Assembly (NCBI GenBank): GCA_041557595.1
Contig: JBFFGE010000003.1
Coordinates: 5,242-69,241, forward strand
DNA from: JAOTYV01 sp041557595
GTDB lineage: Bacteria > Pseudomonadota > Alphaproteobacteria > UBA8366
Direction of reading: 5' to 3'
Length of the DNA stretch: 64,000 nucleotides
Part shown: positions 9,146-18,523 of the stretch, piece by piece
Layout of the letters: each line of letters opens with the position of its first letter
Position numbering within the stretch: position 1 is the stretch's first letter
Translations under genes and position numbers: made by a program
Notes under the pieces: generated by a model
Seen by the model: only the letters and a program-made list of their open reading frames with translations
Databases searched by the model: none
What the model was told of the DNA's origin: nothing

Positions 9146-9404
9146 AGCGACTTTCGAAATTACCAACCGGCGGGGCCTGCACGCGCGGGCAGCGGCGAAA
9201 TTCGCCCAACTGGCCGGCATGTTCGACGCCAAGATCACCGTCTCGAAAGATGGAGCCACGGTTTCCGGGGAGTCGATCATGGGCTTGATGATGCTGTCGG
9301 CGGCAACCGGAAGCTCGATCCTGGTGCAGGCGGAGGGGGATGGCGCGCAGGCGGCGCTCGACGCGTTGGAAACACTCGTCGCGGGCGGGTTCGACGAGGA
9401 CTGA
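9138..9404 (+). CDS. Phosphocarrier protein HPr
   Basis: An 88-aa HPr. His15 (in NRRGLHARAA) is the EI-dependent phosphorylation site and Ser46 (in GESIMGLMML) is the HprK site. Both are in the canonical positions when translation starts at the ATG at 9138, which fixes the start. It overlaps the EIIA gene by eight bases. The enzyme I gene that often follows is not here; ahcY comes next instead. Cytoplasmic. Confidence 0.95.
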   Translation: MVEATFEITNRRGLHARAAAKFAQLAGMFDAKITVSKDGATVSGESIMGLMMLSAATGSSILVQAEGDGAQAALDALETLVAGGFDED

Positions 9405-9531
9405 TCCGATTGGCTATGGCCCGTTTGCATCCTTGTCGCTAGCGGACGCCGCTGTTATACCCCGCCCTGAGAGCGCCTGAAATTTTGGCTGGCGCAGTAC
9501 CAGACCCGCTTGATCCCCGAGGAAAAGACAT

Positions 9532-10827
9532 ATGACCGCCGCACAAGACTTTAAGGTTGCCGACTCCGATCTGGCCGACTGGGGCCGCAAGGAAATCGCC
9601 ATCGCCGAGACCGAGATGCCGGGCCTGATGGCGTTGCGCGAGGAATTCGGCGCCGAACAGCCGCTGAAAGACGCGCGGATCGCCGGCTGTCTGCATATGA
9701 CGATTCAGACGGCGGTGCTGATCGAAACCCTGACGGCGCTCGGCGCCGAGGTGCGCTGGTCTTCCTGCAATATTTTCTCGACCCAGGATCAGGCGGCCGC
9801 GGCGATCGCGGCGACCGGCGTTCCGGTCTTCGCCTGGAAAGGCATGAGCGAAGAGGAATTCTGGTGGGCGATCGATCAGACGATCGAGGGACCGAACGGT
9901 TGGCGGCCGAACATCTTGCTCGACGACGGCGGCGATCTGACCAAGGTCATGCACGAGAAATTCGCCCCTTTGATGAAGGATGTGGTCGGCCTGTCGGAGG
10001 AAACGACGACTGGCGTCCACCGTCTCTATGAAATGGAGCGGGACGGGTCGCTCGCGGTGCCGGCGATCAACGTCAACGACTCGGTGACCAAATCGAAATT
10101 CGACAATTTATATGGCTGCCGGGAAAGCCTGGTGGACGGGATCAAGCGTGCGACCGACGTCATGATCGCCGGCAAGATCGCCGTGGTGTGCGGCTATGGC
10201 GATGTGGGCAAGGGATCCGCGGCCTCGCTTCGTGGCCTGGGCGCCCGTGTCCTGATCACCGAGATCGATCCGATTTGCGCGCTGCAGGCGGCCATGGAGG
10301 GGTACGAAGTCGTGACCATGGAGGACGCCGCGGCGCTCGGCGATATCTTCGTGACGACGACGGGCAATGTGGATGTGATCACCATCGAGCACATGCGGCA
10401 AATGAAGGACCGGGCGATCGTCAGCAATATCGGGCATTTCGATTCCGAGATTCAGATCGAGGCGCTGCGCAATTATCCCTGGCACAACGTCAAGCCGCAG
10501 GTCGACGAGATCGAGTTTCCCGACGGTAAGCGGTTGATCGTCCTGGCCGAGGGACGGTTGGTCAATCTCGGTTGCGCCACCGGCCACCCGAGCTTCGTGA
10601 TGTCGGCGTCCTTCACCAATCAGGTGCTGGCGCAAATCGAATTGTGGCGCAATTCGAAGAATTACGAGAAGAAGGTCTATGTCCTGCCCAAGCATCTCGA
10701 CGAAAAGGTCGCGGCGCTGCACCTCGAAAAACTGGGGGTCAAGCTCACCACCCTGACGAAGACCCAGGCCGAGTATCTTGGCATGTCGCCGGCCGGACCC
10801 TTCAAGCCGGATTACTACCGCTACTGA
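9532..10827 (+). CDS. ahcY: Adenosylhomocysteinase (S-adenosylhomocysteine hydrolase)
   Basis: A 431-aa NAD-dependent enzyme that splits S-adenosylhomocysteine into adenosine and homocysteine, removing the product inhibitor of methyltransferases. The NAD-binding motif [10 protein letters not shown] lies near residue 222, and the C-terminal signature ends FKPDYYRY, as in the family. Start and length are typical. A GAGG-type ribosome-binding site precedes the ATG. The 127-base leader shows no recognisable S-adenosylhomocysteine riboswitch by eye. Confidence 0.97.
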   Translation: MTAAQDFKVADSDLADWGRKEIAIAETEMPGLMALREEFGAEQPLKDARIAGCLHMTIQTAVLIETLTALGAEVRWSSCNIFSTQDQAAAAIAATGVPVFAWKGMSEEEFWWAIDQTIEGPNGWRPNILLDDGGDLTKVMHEKFAPLMKDVVGLSEETTTGVHRLYEMERDGSLAVPAINVNDSVTKSKFDNLYGCRESLVDGIKRATDVMIAGKIAVVCGYGDVGKGSAASLRGLGARVLITEIDPICALQAAMEGYEVVTMEDAAALGDIFVTTTGNVDVITIEHMRQMKDRAIVSNIGHFDSEIQIEALRNYPWHNVKPQVDEIEFPDGKRLIVLAEGRLVNLGCATGHPSFVMSASFTNQVLAQIELWRNSKNYEKKVYVLPKHLDEKVAALHLEKLGVKLTTLTKTQAEYLGMSPAGPFKPDYYRY

Positions 10828-10901
10828 CCCAATTCCGGGCGCGCGGAGGTCGCGGTTGCGCTTGTGGGTCAAGGACATGCTGCCTAGACTGCGCCGCGTG
10901 A

Positions 10902-11176
10902 CTAGCCCGCACTTCTCATACTCTGCGCGGTCTGCGTCGCGTCCAGGCGGTTGCTCCGCCAGGAGCGGGCCGAAAAGCGTAGCCCATGCTACGGTTGAGG
11001 GCCGCGACGCCGCGGACGGCCGCCTGGGCGCGACCCTGCGGGCGGCGCCGTCGCGCCCCCCGACAGGATGCGTCAAGCCGCTTGCCCGATGCCCCGCATC
11101 GCGCTGCACGGCTTTCCTGCCCTGTCGGGGCGACGGCGCCGCGCAGGCCACGGAGAGTAGGAGAAGTGCGGGCTAG
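10902..11176. mobile_element. Inverted-repeat element (MITE-like), about 275 bp
   Basis: A 23-base sequence at 10902-10924 (beginning CTAGCCCGCACTTCTC) recurs as its reverse complement at 11154-11176 (ending GAGAAGTGCGGGCTAG) with a single mismatch. Weaker complementarity extends further inward. The interior is also strongly self-complementary: 10932-10948 pairs with about 11021-11036, and 11044-11069 pairs with about 11120-11140. There is no plausible protein. Terminal inverted repeats with a non-coding structured middle fit a miniature inverted-repeat transposable element or an IS-derived remnant. A target-site duplication is not clear; both ends carry CTAG. It fills most of the gap between ahcY and the DivL gene, so it must influence transcription or translation initiation there. 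The remaining bases 10828-10901 hold nothing I can identify. Confidence 0.7.
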
Positions 11177-13241
11177 AGCGCCAATCGCACTCATGGCCAT
11201 CTGTCTTTGGATGGGCCCCATCGCGATCCGTCCCGGCCTTGCGGCGGATGCCGGCATGGCTGCCCCGCTCGGCGCGCTGGGGTTCATCGTCGCGGGGCTG
11301 CTGCTGGCGGTCTACCTGTTGTGGCGCCGCCTCCAGGCCGCCAAGGCGCGGCTCGAGGGAATGGAGCGGCGCACTGTCAAGCTCAACGACGACCTCGAGC
11401 GGCAATGGGCCGCCACCGCGCATCTCCAATCCGTGCTCGACGCGCTCCCGTTTCCGGTCTGGTGGCGCGGGCCGGACCTGTCGATCGACGGGCGGAACAG
11501 CGCCGCCGCGGCGCTCATCGATCCGCCGCCCCTGATCGAGCCGCGGATAGCGGCGCGGGCGCTCAAGGCCGGTGCGGCGCAATCGGAAAGCCGGCACTTC
11601 ATCATGGACGGCGAACGGCGGCTCCTGGAATTGACCGAGTCGATTATTGGGCCGGACACCGGGCCGGGCGCCGCCGGGACGGTCGGTCATGCCGCCGATG
11701 TGACGACGCTGGAGCGGGTGCAGACCGATCTCGCCGAACATGTCGCGGCGCATGACGAGGTTCTGGAGCGGCTGGCTGCCGCGATCGCGGTGTTCGGTCC
11801 CGACCGCCGGCTCAAGTTTTTCAACACCGCGTTTACCCGGCTCTGGCGCATCGATGCGTCGCATATCCACGACGAGCCGACCTATAGCGAGCTGCTGGAT
11901 ATCCTGCGCGATTTGCGCCGGCTGCCGGAGATCGTCGATTTTCCGATGTACAAGCAAGAACAGGATTTGCTTTTCACATCGCTGATCGACCCGACCGAAT
12001 CCATGTTGCACTTGCCGGACAATCGGACGCTTCGGCTGGTCACCGCGCCGCATCCCTTCGGCGGCTTGCTGTTCGTGTATGAGGACGTCACCGACCGCTT
12101 GGCGCTCGAGCGGTCGTACAACACCCTGATCGCGGTGCAGCGGGAAACGCTGAACAATTTCCACGAGGCCGTGGCGGTCTACGGCGCGGACGGCCGGCTG
12201 CGGCTTTGGAACCCCGCTCTGGTCCGGCATTGGCGTTTCAATGAATTCGATCTGCAGGGCGAACCCAGAATCGGCGAATTGCTCGACAAGGTGCGGCATT
12301 ATTTCAAGCCCGGCACGGATTGGGCATGGCTGCGGGAAAAACTGGTTCTCCAGGTGACCGAACCGAAGCCGCTGAGCGGCCGCCTGGAGCGCACCAACGG
12401 CACGACGCTGCAATACACCATAGTGCCCTTGCCGGATGGCGGCTGTCTGGTGACCTATCTCGATGTCACCGATAGCATCCGCGTCCAGCGCGTGCTCGAG
12501 GACCGCTATGCCGCCCTCGAGCAGGCGGATAAATTGAAGACCGAGTTTATCGCGCGCATGAGTTACGAATTGCGGACGCCGCTCAACTCGATCCAGGGCT
12601 TTACCGAGTTGCTGTTACGCGACGAGGCGGTCGACGGCCTTTCCAGTCGGCAGCAGGAATATCTCGACGATATCGGCACCGCGGCCGGCCAGCTTCTGGC
12701 CATGATCAACAACGTGCTCGACTATGCGGCAATCGAAGCGGGGTATTTGGAAATCAAACGCCAGCCGACCGATCTGGAACCGTTGCTGCAGGATGAGGTA
12801 AAGCGCGCGCTGCCGGCGGCGGATGCGCGCGGACTGACCTTGACCCTGGAATGCGCGGCCGAGATCGGTTCCGTTATGCTCGACCCAAGCCGCTTTCGCC
12901 AGGTCGTCCGCAATTTGTTGTCGAACGCCATGAAATTCACCCCGGCCGGGGGTGCGGTCGCGATCTCTGCGCTGCGCGACGACGGCGACATGGTGCTTTC
13001 CATTTCCGACACGGGGATCGGTTTCGACGACAGCAGCGGCGACCGCCTGTTGAAGCGTTTCGAGGTCGGCGAGGGGCCGGTGCGCGGCGCCGGCGTCGGT
13101 CTCGGTCTGGCGCTGGTCCGCAGCCTGGTCGAGCTGCACGGGGGCACGACCAGCTTGTCGTCGAAGGCCGGCGACGGGACCGTCGCAACATGCCGCATCC
13201 CGATCGGCCGGCCGGACCGGCAACTCGCGACGACGCGTTAG
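11166..13241 (+). CDS. divL: DivL-type PAS sensor kinase homologue with Tyr at the phospho-acceptor site
   Basis: A 691-aa protein from the GTG at 11166. An N-terminal signal-like segment, a membrane helix (about 35-56) and a coiled-coil stretch are followed by several PAS-like regions (about 95-400) and a HisKA/HATPase module. The phospho-acceptor motif reads MSYELRTPLNSI, with Tyr467 where His belongs. This is the hallmark of DivL, the Caulobacter cell-cycle protein that modulates CckA. The ATP-binding boxes (NLLSNAMKF, DTGIGF, GVGLGLALVRS) are retained. Its position before tsaE, amgK, murU and addBA matches many alphaproteobacterial divL loci. The start is uncertain: ATG 11193 is possible, and the longer frame from 10986 runs inside the inverted-repeat element and is unlikely to be translated. 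Confidence 0.85.
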   Translation: MRARAPIALMAICLWMGPIAIRPGLAADAGMAAPLGALGFIVAGLLLAVYLLWRRLQAAKARLEGMERRTVKLNDDLERQWAATAHLQSVLDALPFPVWWRGPDLSIDGRNSAAAALIDPPPLIEPRIAARALKAGAAQSESRHFIMDGERRLLELTESIIGPDTGPGAAGTVGHAADVTTLERVQTDLAEHVAAHDEVLERLAAAIAVFGPDRRLKFFNTAFTRLWRIDASHIHDEPTYSELLDILRDLRRLPEIVDFPMYKQEQDLLFTSLIDPTESMLHLPDNRTLRLVTAPHPFGGLLFVYEDVTDRLALERSYNTLIAVQRETLNNFHEAVAVYGADGRLRLWNPALVRHWRFNEFDLQGEPRIGELLDKVRHYFKPGTDWAWLREKLVLQVTEPKPLSGRLERTNGTTLQYTIVPLPDGGCLVTYLDVTDSIRVQRVLEDRYAALEQADKLKTEFIARMSYELRTPLNSIQGFTELLLRDEAVDGLSSRQQEYLDDIGTAAGQLLAMINNVLDYAAIEAGYLEIKRQPTDLEPLLQDEVKRALPAADARGLTLTLECAAEIGSVMLDPSRFRQVVRNLLSNAMKFTPAGGAVAISALRDDGDMVLSISDTGIGFDDSSGDRLLKRFEVGEGPVRGAGVGLGLALVRSLVELHGGTTSLSSKAGDGTVATCRIPIGRPDRQLATTR

Positions 13242-13283
13242 ATGCTTTCATCCGCACGGGCCCGGATGATAAAATCATCCTCC

Positions 13284-13799
13284 ATGAATACGCCAGCGCA
13301 GGGCCGACCTTGCGTGTCGCTCCGTGTCGCTTCGGAGGCGGACACCGTACAGATTGCCGAATCCGTGGCGTCGATTGCCCGGCGCGGCGACATTATCGCC
13401 CTGTCGGGCGGGCTCGGGTCGGGCAAGACCGCTTTCGCCCGCGGATTCATCCGGGCGCTCGCCGGCCGCGAAGAGGAGGTGCCGAGCCCGACATTCACGC
13501 TGCTGCAAATCTATGATGCGGCGCCGACGCCGATCTACCATTTCGATCTGTACCGTATCGAGGCGCCGTCGGAAGTCTGGGAGCTGGGCTTCGACGAAGC
13601 GCCGTCGGACGGTATCGTCCTGATCGAATGGCCGGAACGGCTCGGCGCGCTTATGCACGCCGACCGTCTCGAGATTACGATCTCGATACCGGCGGGCGCC
13701 GGAGAGACGGAGCGCTGCATCGCTATCGCCGCGGGCGCGTCGTGGGTCGATCGCCTCGGCATCGTGGAGGCCGCGATGCGGTGCGGTCGCGATGACTGA
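13284..13799 (+). CDS. tsaE: tRNA threonylcarbamoyladenosine biosynthesis ATPase TsaE
   Basis: A 171-aa P-loop protein with Walker A motif SGGLGSGKTAFARGF and the family signatures PSPTFTLLQIYD, YHFDLYR and IVLIEWPER. TsaE works with TsaB and TsaD to place the t6A modification on ANN-decoding tRNAs. Starts at 13242 and 13266 are also in frame, the first directly after the divL stop. I prefer 13284 because it gives a normal N-terminus, but no start has a strong ribosome-binding site. It overlaps the next gene by eight bases. Confidence 0.92.
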   Translation: MNTPAQGRPCVSLRVASEADTVQIAESVASIARRGDIIALSGGLGSGKTAFARGFIRALAGREEEVPSPTFTLLQIYDAAPTPIYHFDLYRIEAPSEVWELGFDEAPSDGIVLIEWPERLGALMHADRLEITISIPAGAGETERCIAIAAGASWVDRLGIVEAAMRCGRDD

Positions 13800-14802
13800 C
13801 CGCAATCAGGCAATCGCCGACTTCCTGGCGGCGCAGGGTTGGGGCGACGCGCGGCGCGATCCGTTGGCCGCCGATGCGTCGTTCCGGCGATACGAGCGAT
13901 TGTGGCGCGGCGCCGACCGCATGCTGCTGATGGATGCGCCGCCGCCGCAGGAAGATGTCCGCCCCTTCGTCGCCATTGCGGACCACCTCCACCGCCTCGG
14001 CCTGAGCGCGCCCCGCATCCGGGCTGCGGACACGCGCGCCGGGTTGTTGCTGCTGGAGGATCTGGGGGACGATACCTATACGCGGCTGATCGCGGCGGGG
14101 CGCGAGGAGGCGCCGCTCTACGAACTGGCGATCGACGTGTTGGCGGAATTGCACCGGCGGTTCGATCCGGACGCGGCGCAGGACGTGCCGCCCTATGACG
14201 ACGCCCGGCTGCTGGACGAAGCCGCTTTGCTGGTCGATTGGTATCTGCCGGCGATCCGGAACGCGCCGACCGCAGACGCATTGCGCGACGAATATCTGGC
14301 GCTCTGGCGCGAAGCCCTGTCCTCCGCGCGCGCCGTGCCGGCGACGCTGGTGTTGCGGGACTACCATGTGGACAACCTCATGCTGCTGGACGGCCGATCC
14401 GGCATCGCGGCCTGCGGGCTACTCGACTTCCAGGATGCGGTGATCGGCCCGGTCAGCTATGACGTGGTGTCGTTGTGCGAAGATGCCCGGCGCGATGTGC
14501 CGCCCGCCCTGACCCGGCGCCTGCTCGACCGGTATTTCGACGCGATGCCGGATCTCGACCGGGATGCCTTCCGGGCGTCTTATGCGGTGATGGGGGCGCA
14601 GCGCAGCGCCAAGATCCTGGGTATCTTCACCCGCCTCGACCGGCGCGACGGCAAGCCGGTGTACCTGAAGCACATCGGGCGCGTGTGGCGATGGCTGGCG
14701 GGCAATTTGGCGCATCCGGCCCTGTCCGGCGTGCGGGCATGGTTCGACCGTGAAATACCAATCGGCGATCGCGTCGCGCCGCTGCCGGGAGGATCCGAAT
14801 GA
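13792..14802 (+). CDS. amgK: Anomeric MurNAc/GlcNAc kinase (AmgK-like phosphotransferase)
   Basis: A 336-aa aminoglycoside-phosphotransferase-fold kinase. The catalytic loop RDYHVDNLML (D190, H192, D194, N195) and the metal-binding LDFQD (D212) are intact. The neighbouring MurU-like gene identifies it as AmgK, which phosphorylates the C1 hydroxyl of N-acetylmuramate or N-acetylglucosamine in the peptidoglycan recycling route that bypasses MurA, the fosfomycin target. The substrate is inferred from the pairing, not from residues alone. It overlaps tsaE by eight bases and the next gene by four. Confidence 0.86.
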   Translation: MTDRNQAIADFLAAQGWGDARRDPLAADASFRRYERLWRGADRMLLMDAPPPQEDVRPFVAIADHLHRLGLSAPRIRAADTRAGLLLLEDLGDDTYTRLIAAGREEAPLYELAIDVLAELHRRFDPDAAQDVPPYDDARLLDEAALLVDWYLPAIRNAPTADALRDEYLALWREALSSARAVPATLVLRDYHVDNLMLLDGRSGIAACGLLDFQDAVIGPVSYDVVSLCEDARRDVPPALTRRLLDRYFDAMPDLDRDAFRASYAVMGAQRSAKILGIFTRLDRRDGKPVYLKHIGRVWRWLAGNLAHPALSGVRAWFDREIPIGDRVAPLPGGSE

Positions 14803-15512
14803 CGGCGATACGAAGCGCAATGGTGCTCTCGGCGGGGCTTGGCCTTCGCATGCGGCCGCTCACCGAAACCCGCCCGAAACCGCTCGTGGAATTGCAGGGG
14901 CGCGCGCTGTTGGATCATGCGCTCGACCGGCTGCGTGCCGCGGGCGTGGCGCGCCTCGTGGTCAACACGCATTACAAGGCGGAGATGATCGAGCGCCATC
15001 TGGCCGGACAGCCCGATGTCCGCCTGTCGTTCGAGCCGGATCGGCTCGAGACCGGCGGCGGCGTGAGCCGGGCGCTTCCCTTGCTGGGCGAGGATCCGTT
15101 CTTCGTCGTCAACAGCGACGCAGTGTGGCGCGATGGCCCGGAACCGGCGCTGGACCGCCTCGCGGCGGCCTGGGACGGCGCGGCGATGGACGCGCTGCTG
15201 TTGCTGCAGCCGACGGGCCGCGCGGTCGGATACGCCGGCGCCGGCGATTACGATTGTTCGGCCGACGGCCGGATCCTGCGGCGCGGCAAGGACGCGACCG
15301 GCGGCTATGTGTTCGCCGGCGTGCAAGTGCTTCATCCGCGGCTGTTCGCCGGCGCGCCGGACGGGGCGTTCTCGTTGAACGTGCTGTTTGACCGGGCGCA
15401 GGCGGAAGGGCGCTTGCATGGATTGCCGCATGACGGCGCGTGGTATCACGTCGGCACGCCGGAGGATCTCATCCGCGCCGAGGACGCCATGGCGGACGGC
15501 ACCGGACCATGA
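14799..15512 (+). CDS. murU: N-acetylmuramate-1-phosphate uridylyltransferase (MurU-like)
   Basis: A 237-aa sugar-1-phosphate nucleotidyltransferase. The N-terminal signature LSAGLGLRMRPLTETRPKP (about 10-28) holds the nucleotide-binding loop and catalytic Arg/Lys. VVNSDAVW is the metal-binding aspartate region. With AmgK it would make UDP-MurNAc from recycled cell-wall sugar. Related enzymes act on glucose- or mannose-1-phosphate, so the call depends on gene pairing. Start and stop both overlap neighbours by four bases (ATGA). Confidence 0.86.
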   Translation: MTAIRSAMVLSAGLGLRMRPLTETRPKPLVELQGRALLDHALDRLRAAGVARLVVNTHYKAEMIERHLAGQPDVRLSFEPDRLETGGGVSRALPLLGEDPFFVVNSDAVWRDGPEPALDRLAAAWDGAAMDALLLLQPTGRAVGYAGAGDYDCSADGRILRRGKDATGGYVFAGVQVLHPRLFAGAPDGAFSLNVLFDRAQAEGRLHGLPHDGAWYHVGTPEDLIRAEDAMADGTGP

Positions 15513-18500
15513 GCGAGCGCGTCGGCGTTTTTTCCATTCCGCCGGGCGCTTCCTTCGTCGATTCCCTGGCCGCGGGCGTGCTCGCCGATGCGGGCGACGA
15601 TCCGCTGCGCCTCGCCGATACGACGATCCTGCTGCCGACCCGGCGCGCCTGCCGGGCGCTGCGCGACGCGTTCCTGCGGCAGGCCGAGGGTGCGGCCTTG
15701 CTGCTGCCGCGGATGCGTCCGATCGGCGATGTCGAGCCCGAGGAGGCGGCGGTCGGCGAGTTGCCGGGATATGAGGAACTGGCGCTGCCGCCGGCGATAT
15801 CCGAGTCGCGCCGGCTGCTGCTGATGGCGCAGTTGATCCTGGCCTGGGACCGCGCGACCGATGGCGAAGAACTCGGCCGCATCACCGACGATCACGCGGT
15901 GCGGCTGGCACAGGAACTCGCGCGGTTGATCGATCAGGTGCAGATCGAGCGGCTCGACTTCGACCGGCTCGCGACCCTGGTGCGGGGCGAGCATGCGCGC
16001 CATTGGGAACGGACGGTCGAATTCCTGAAGATCGCCACCGCGCAATGGCCGCTTCTGCTTGCCGCCGAAGGCGCGCTCGATCCGGCCGAGCGCCGCAATC
16101 GATTGATCGAATCGGTGGTTCGCCGCTGGACCGCCGCGCCGCCGGCGGGCGCGGTCATCACGGCCGGCTCGACCGGTAGCGTGCCGGCGACCGCCGATTT
16201 GCTCGCGGTTGTCGCCGGCCTGCCCCGGGGCGCCGTCGTGCTGCCCGGGCTCGATCGGGACATGGACGCGCGCGCCTGGGATGCGGCCGCGGAGGATCAA
16301 ACCCATCCGCAATTCGGTCTGCACCGGTTGCTTGGGCGGCTCAACCTCGCGCGGGACGAAGTTCGGGATTGGCCTTCCCCGGTCGCGCCGACGCCGCAAT
16401 CCGTGGCCCGCGCCGCCCTGGCGAGCGAGGCGCTGCGGCCGGCCGAAACCACCGACGCCTGGCGCGATCTCGGGGAGATCCCCGTGGCCGCGCTCGAGGG
16501 CGTCGAACGGATCAATTGCCCGGGGGAAAAGGAGGAGGCGGAGGTCATTGCCCTGATGCTGCGCCGGGCGCTCGAGACGCCGGACCATACCGCCGCCCTG
16601 GTGACGCCCGACCGACGGCTGGCACGGCGGGTCGTGGTCGCGCTGCGCCGATGGGACATCGAAATCGACGATTCGGCCGGCCAGCCCCTGGCCGATACGG
16701 CGCCGGGCGTGTTCCTGCGTCTGACCGCCCGGATGGCGGCGGAAGGATTCGCGCCGGTGGCCCTCCTCGCCGTCTGCAAGCATCCGCTCGCGCTTGGCGG
16801 CGCCGCGCCGGGGATCCTGCGCCGGCGGGCGCGGCTGCTCGAACGGTGGGTGCTGCGGGGGCCGCGGCCCGCGCCGGGAATCGCCGAGCTGCGCGCCGCC
16901 CTGAATGCGCTGACCGGACGGGAGGCGCCGCCCGCGGCGGAGAAAACAGAGATTGCGGCCTTGCTCGACGATCTCGAAGACGGATTCGCGGCACTCGGCG
17001 GGCTGTTGTCGCGGGAGCGCGTCTCCCTGGCCGAGCTGATGGATCTGCATGTGTCGGCGGCGGAGCGGCTGGCGGGCGGCGATACGGAAGCGGGGTCGGC
17101 GCGCCTGTGGAGCGGCGAGGCCGGCGAAACGCTCGCCGAGTTTGTCCTGGAACTTCGCGACGCCGCGGCCGCGCTGCCCGATTTTCCGCCGGGCAACTAT
17201 CCCGACATGCTGGACGCCCTGATGGAGGGCAGGACGGTGCGGCCGCGCCATAGCCGCCATCCGCGCCTGCATATCTGGGGACCGCTCGAGGCGCGGCTTC
17301 AGCACGCCGACCTGATCGTGCTCGGCGGCCTCAACGAAGGGGTGTGGCCCGGCGAACAGCGTCCGGATCCCTGGATGAACCGGCCGATGCGGATGGAGTT
17401 CGGGCTGCCCCTGCAGGAACGCCGGATCGGATTGTCGGCGCATGACTTCGTGCAACTGCTGTGTGCGCCGCGGGTCGCGTTGACGCGATCGCAAAAACTC
17501 GAGGGAACGCCGACGGTGCCGTCGCGCTGGCTGCTGCGGCTTTCGGCAGTTCTGGACGGCGCGAAAGTGGACGATCCGCTGGCGCCCGAGGTCAATTGGC
17601 GTGCGTTGCAACGGGGCCTGTTGAGCGTCGACGGACACCGGCCCGTCAAGGCGCCGATGCCGGCGCCGCCCCTCGATGCCCGGCCGCGCCGGTTGTCGGT
17701 GACACAGATCGAAACCTGGCGGCGCGATCCGTACGGTATCTATGCCCGGCATATCCTCGGATTGCGGCCGCTCGACCCCCTCGAAGCGGATCCGGGCGCG
17801 GCGGATCGCGGCACCATTATCCACGCGGCGCTCGATCAGTATTTAAGCACGCAGGCGGATATGCCCGACGGCGAGGCTTATGAGCGGCTGCTATCGGTCG
17901 GCAGAGAGGCCTTCGGCGCCTATCTCGCATGGCCGTCGGTCTATGCCTTCTGGTGGCCGCGCTTCATGCGCATCGCCCGCTGGTTCGTCGACCGCGAGGC
18001 GGCGACCCGCGCCGCGATCGCCGAAACGACCACCGAGGTGCGCGGCTCGCTGATCCTCGACGGACCGGCCGGGCCCTTTGAGCTGACCGCGGTGGCCGAC
18101 CGCATCGACCGGGACGCCGCCGGCGGCTTGGTCATCATCGACTACAAGACGGGATCGCCGCCGAGCGACAAGGACATTCGCGAAGGCTGGGCGCCGCAGC
18201 TGCCGCTCGAGGCGGCCATCGCAAGCCGAGGCGGTTTTGCAGATGTGCCCGCGGCGGCGGTGACCGGGCTCGCGCATTGGCGACTGTCGGGCGGCGTGCC
18301 GCCGGCGCAGGAATTCGCCGTCAAGGACGATCCCGCCGACCTCGCAGCGGCCGCGCTGGAGGGCGTGTGCACCCTGCTGGCCGCCTTCGACGATGCGCAG
18401 ACGCCCTACCATGCGGTGCCCGATTCGCGGCATGAGCCCAGGTTCAACGACTATGCCCACCTCGCCCGCATTCGCGAATGGGCCGGGCATGACGGCGATC

Positions 18501-18523
18501 AAGAGGGCGGAGACGAAGCATGA
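15509..18523 (+). CDS. addB: Double-strand break repair protein AddB
   Basis: About 1004 aa from the ATG at 15509, which overlaps the murU stop by four bases; an open extension to 15440 lies inside murU and is rejected. AddB partners with AddA in the helicase-nuclease that resects DNA ends before RecA loading. The C-terminal RecB-type nuclease motif is visible as VIIDYKTGSPP, followed by a QLPLEAAI segment. The N-terminal half is a degenerate helicase fold. It belongs to the alphaproteobacterial AddB type. Cytoplasmic. Confidence 0.94.
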   Translation: MSERVGVFSIPPGASFVDSLAAGVLADAGDDPLRLADTTILLPTRRACRALRDAFLRQAEGAALLLPRMRPIGDVEPEEAAVGELPGYEELALPPAISESRRLLLMAQLILAWDRATDGEELGRITDDHAVRLAQELARLIDQVQIERLDFDRLATLVRGEHARHWERTVEFLKIATAQWPLLLAAEGALDPAERRNRLIESVVRRWTAAPPAGAVITAGSTGSVPATADLLAVVAGLPRGAVVLPGLDRDMDARAWDAAAEDQTHPQFGLHRLLGRLNLARDEVRDWPSPVAPTPQSVARAALASEALRPAETTDAWRDLGEIPVAALEGVERINCPGEKEEAEVIALMLRRALETPDHTAALVTPDRRLARRVVVALRRWDIEIDDSAGQPLADTAPGVFLRLTARMAAEGFAPVALLAVCKHPLALGGAAPGILRRRARLLERWVLRGPRPAPGIAELRAALNALTGREAPPAAEKTEIAALLDDLEDGFAALGGLLSRERVSLAELMDLHVSAAERLAGGDTEAGSARLWSGEAGETLAEFVLELRDAAAALPDFPPGNYPDMLDALMEGRTVRPRHSRHPRLHIWGPLEARLQHADLIVLGGLNEGVWPGEQRPDPWMNRPMRMEFGLPLQERRIGLSAHDFVQLLCAPRVALTRSQKLEGTPTVPSRWLLRLSAVLDGAKVDDPLAPEVNWRALQRGLLSVDGHRPVKAPMPAPPLDARPRRLSVTQIETWRRDPYGIYARHILGLRPLDPLEADPGAADRGTIIHAALDQYLSTQADMPDGEAYERLLSVGREAFGAYLAWPSVYAFWWPRFMRIARWFVDREAATRAAIAETTTEVRGSLILDGPAGPFELTAVADRIDRDAAGGLVIIDYKTGSPPSDKDIREGWAPQLPLEAAIASRGGFADVPAAAVTGLAHWRLSGGVPPAQEFAVKDDPADLAAAALEGVCTLLAAFDDAQTPYHAVPDSRHEPRFNDYAHLARIREWAGHDGDQEGGDEA

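Noticed and set aside
9405..9531. Possible S-adenosylhomocysteine riboswitch upstream of ahcY
   Set aside because: The leader is short and lacks the conserved stem sequences of the known S-adenosylhomocysteine riboswitch as far as can be judged by eye.
10986..11165. N-terminal extension of the DivL-type protein
   Set aside because: It lies within the inverted-repeat element, is Arg/Pro-rich and without a plausible function; a GTG and an ATG downstream precede the signal-like segment.
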